Source: Chitinophagaceae bacterium (lineage in GTDB: Bacteria > Bacteroidota > Bacteroidia > Chitinophagales > Chitinophagaceae). Taken from it: a DNA stretch of 9,269 nt. Location: the NCBI GenBank assembly GCA_008080615.1, contig VIKJ01000062.1, positions 4,807 to 14,075 of the forward strand, written 5' to 3'. This document shows positions 8,414 to 9,269 of the stretch, piece by piece. The notes under the pieces were generated by a model that did not search any database, had not been told where the DNA came from, and worked only from the letters and a program-made list of their open reading frames with translations. Both the position numbers and the translations under genes were made by a program. Position 1 is the stretch's first letter. Every line of letters starts with the position of its first letter.

Positions 8414-8435
8414 ATACTAGTTCAACTTTTTCTTT
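8404..8435 (+). terminator. Candidate intrinsic terminator at the operon end
   Basis: GTTGACTA (8405-8412) pairs with TAG-T-TCAAC (8418-8426) around a 5-base AATAC loop, giving eight base pairs with one bulged T and a possible ninth G-U pair at the base. It is followed at once by TTTTTCTTT (8427-8435). The stem is weak (three G-C pairs) but the position is right: it contains the deacetylase stop codon. On the minus strand the same hairpin is followed by a moderately T-rich stretch, so it might also serve the regulator gene. No energy calculation was done. Confidence 0.45.
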
Positions 8436-9169
8436 AAGGTACTTACCTGCTCTTGCAAGTTATTTACCATACCAGCCAATTGATTCATATCCCAAACAGG
8501 TGCTGCATTGGCTTTTTGTAAAATATAAACAGCCTTCCAAATTTCTAGCACATCTTCGGAACTTACATTGTAAGGCTCATAAATAGGATTGTCACTAATG
8601 AGCGTGATCTTATTTTTTAAGCGATTGTTTTTCATTACTCGCTTATATGCCACTCCTTCATTGCGAGACATTACGATATAGGTATTGCTATTTTTTAAAT
8701 CATCTAACCCTTCTACTTTCTCCCCTACAATTACACTTCCACTTGGAGTAGGCAACATACTATCTCCCATGATTTCGAAAGCCCTGTATTGGCCTGGGGC
8801 TAGCATAGGTAATGTGAATGTATTTAGTTCATCTACAAATTCAGGATCAGCATAACCAGTCATATAACCAGCGGCTGCTTTTACGGGTACAAAGCGAATT
8901 TCAGCAGATTCGGATGTCATTTTCATCTGACGTCGTTTATCTAAATATGATCCTCCCTTGGCTTCGGTTAAGTCATTGAACAAGAAATCTTCGAGGCTTA
9001 GCTTGAAAATGGCACAAACCTGTTCCATTACTTCCAATTTAGGTTCTGCCCGTTCTTCTTCATAAGCCCCAACAAGGGATCGCTTAATCTTTAATTTATT
9101 GGCAAACTCTTCCTGGGTCCAACCGCGCAACTTGCGCAGGTAACGTAAATTTTTTCCAGCGTTCGACAT
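8417..9169 (-). CDS. XRE-family repressor with S24 (LexA/CI-like) self-cleavage domain
   Basis: From the ATG at 9169 the product is 250 aa. Residues about 5-60 form an XRE helix-turn-helix (L-R-K-L-R-G-W-T-Q-E-E-F-A, then S-L-V-G-A-Y-E-E). After a linker comes F-V-P-V-K-A-A-A-G-Y, with a likely Ala100-Gly101 cleavage site, then G-D-S-M-L-P-T with nucleophile Ser137 and A-Y-K-R with general base Lys176. The spacings Ala-Ser (37) and Ser-Lys (39) are close to those in LexA, so autoproteolysis looks possible. Residues 228-250 could form a short coiled coil. An upstream TTG at 9250 extends the frame by 27 residues, but these do not resemble the family and would cover the promoter, so I chose 9169. 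Such proteins are common in Bacteroidota as stress or SOS-type regulators; the target genes are unknown. It converges on the operon of repair genes. Confidence 0.88.
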   Translation of the reverse strand: MSNAGKNLRYLRKLRGWTQEEFANKLKIKRSLVGAYEEERAEPKLEVMEQVCAIFKLSLEDFLFNDLTEAKGGSYLDKRRQMKMTSESAEIRFVPVKAAAGYMTGYADPEFVDELNTFTLPMLAPGQYRAFEIMGDSMLPTPSGSVIVGEKVEGLDDLKNSNTYIVMSRNEGVAYKRVMKNNRLKNKITLISDNPIYEPYNVSSEDVLEIWKAVYILQKANAAPVWDMNQLAGMVNNLQEQVSTLKKKLN

Positions 9170-9202
9170 AACTAATGTATTTAGCTGCAAAATACTAATA
9201 TT
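9166..9202 (-). promoter_or_regulatory. Candidate operator: two small inverted repeats before the XRE start
   Basis: Two similar A/T-rich elements lie in the leader. AATA-CTAA-TATT at 9191-9202 and ACAT-AACTA-ATGT at 9166-9178 are each an imperfect palindrome, share the core ACTAAT, and repeat with a period of 23 bp, about two helical turns. The second covers the start codon. This is the layout expected of an autorepressor site, but arms of four bases in AT-rich DNA arise easily by chance. Confidence 0.25.
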
Positions 9203-9213
9203 TTTAGTTTTTC

Positions 9214-9221
9214 CAAATTTA
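9214..9221 (-). promoter_or_regulatory. Candidate -7 box of the XRE regulator promoter
   Basis: The minus strand reads TAAATTTG here, a full match to the Bacteroidota -7 element TAnnTTTG. Transcription would start near 9207, leaving a leader of about 38 nt before the ATG at 9169. I find no TTTG at the usual -33 distance; a TTG lies several bases too far upstream. It supports the choice of the shorter start. Confidence 0.4.
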
Positions 9222-9269
9222 TTTTTAGCAATCAGCCTTAAATTGACCAATTCATCACAATTTCTGCTA

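Noticed and set aside
9170..9250. N-terminal extension of the XRE regulator to the TTG at 9250
   Set aside because: The 27 extra residues show no family resemblance, precede the typical start of the helix-turn-helix, and cover the TAAATTTG promoter box.
1..9269. CRISPR array, insertion sequence, tRNA, rRNA or att site
   Set aside because: No regularly spaced repeats, transposase motifs, long inverted ends, or tRNA-like folds were seen in the few short non-coding gaps.

Overview
The window is AT-rich bacterial DNA that reads as the chromosome of a Bacteroidota member. The evidence is the protein families present (GIN-domain lipoprotein, ligase-associated helicase with PdeM, S24-type XRE regulator with the VPVKAAAGY motif), the absence of clear Shine-Dalgarno sequences, and one good TAnnTTTG promoter box. 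The Chitinophagales are my best guess from the feel of the proteins; this is inference.

Layout. Bases 1-152 (minus strand) hold the start of a lipoprotein gene that leaves the window. A 92-bp divergent gap follows. From 245 to 8413 six genes lie on the plus strand with gaps of 3, 31 and 17 bp and then overlaps of 23 and 7 bp, so they look like one long transcription unit: guaA, a periplasmic substrate-binding protein, a membrane-anchored di-heme cytochrome c of RoxA-like type, a ligase-associated DEXH helicase, the phosphoesterase PdeM, and a class IV-like histone deacetylase family enzyme. A candidate intrinsic terminator overlaps the deacetylase stop codon. The last gene (9169-8417, minus strand) is a LexA/CI-like repressor that converges on the operon with only 3 bp between stop codons.

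The first two operon genes are broken in this sequence. guaA carries an apparent 10-nt deletion that removes the S-H-G of the conserved WMSHGD motif and shifts the frame. The substrate-binding protein gene changes frame near 2351-2361, where a stretch of the domain also seems to be missing. The four genes downstream are intact. Two frame-changing deletions about 1.7 kb apart, one in a gene normally needed for purine synthesis, may be real decay or an assembly fault; reads must decide.

Functionally, the helicase and PdeM belong to a known ligase-associated DNA damage response set, but the ligase and exonuclease that usually accompany them are not in the window. Instead the pair is translationally coupled to a deacetylase. 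A repressor that keeps the residues for RecA-stimulated self-cleavage sits next to them on the opposite strand. I see no mobile element, CRISPR array, tRNA or rRNA, and no clearly new defence or biosynthetic system. The most unusual points are the paired lesions and the helicase-PdeM-deacetylase arrangement.
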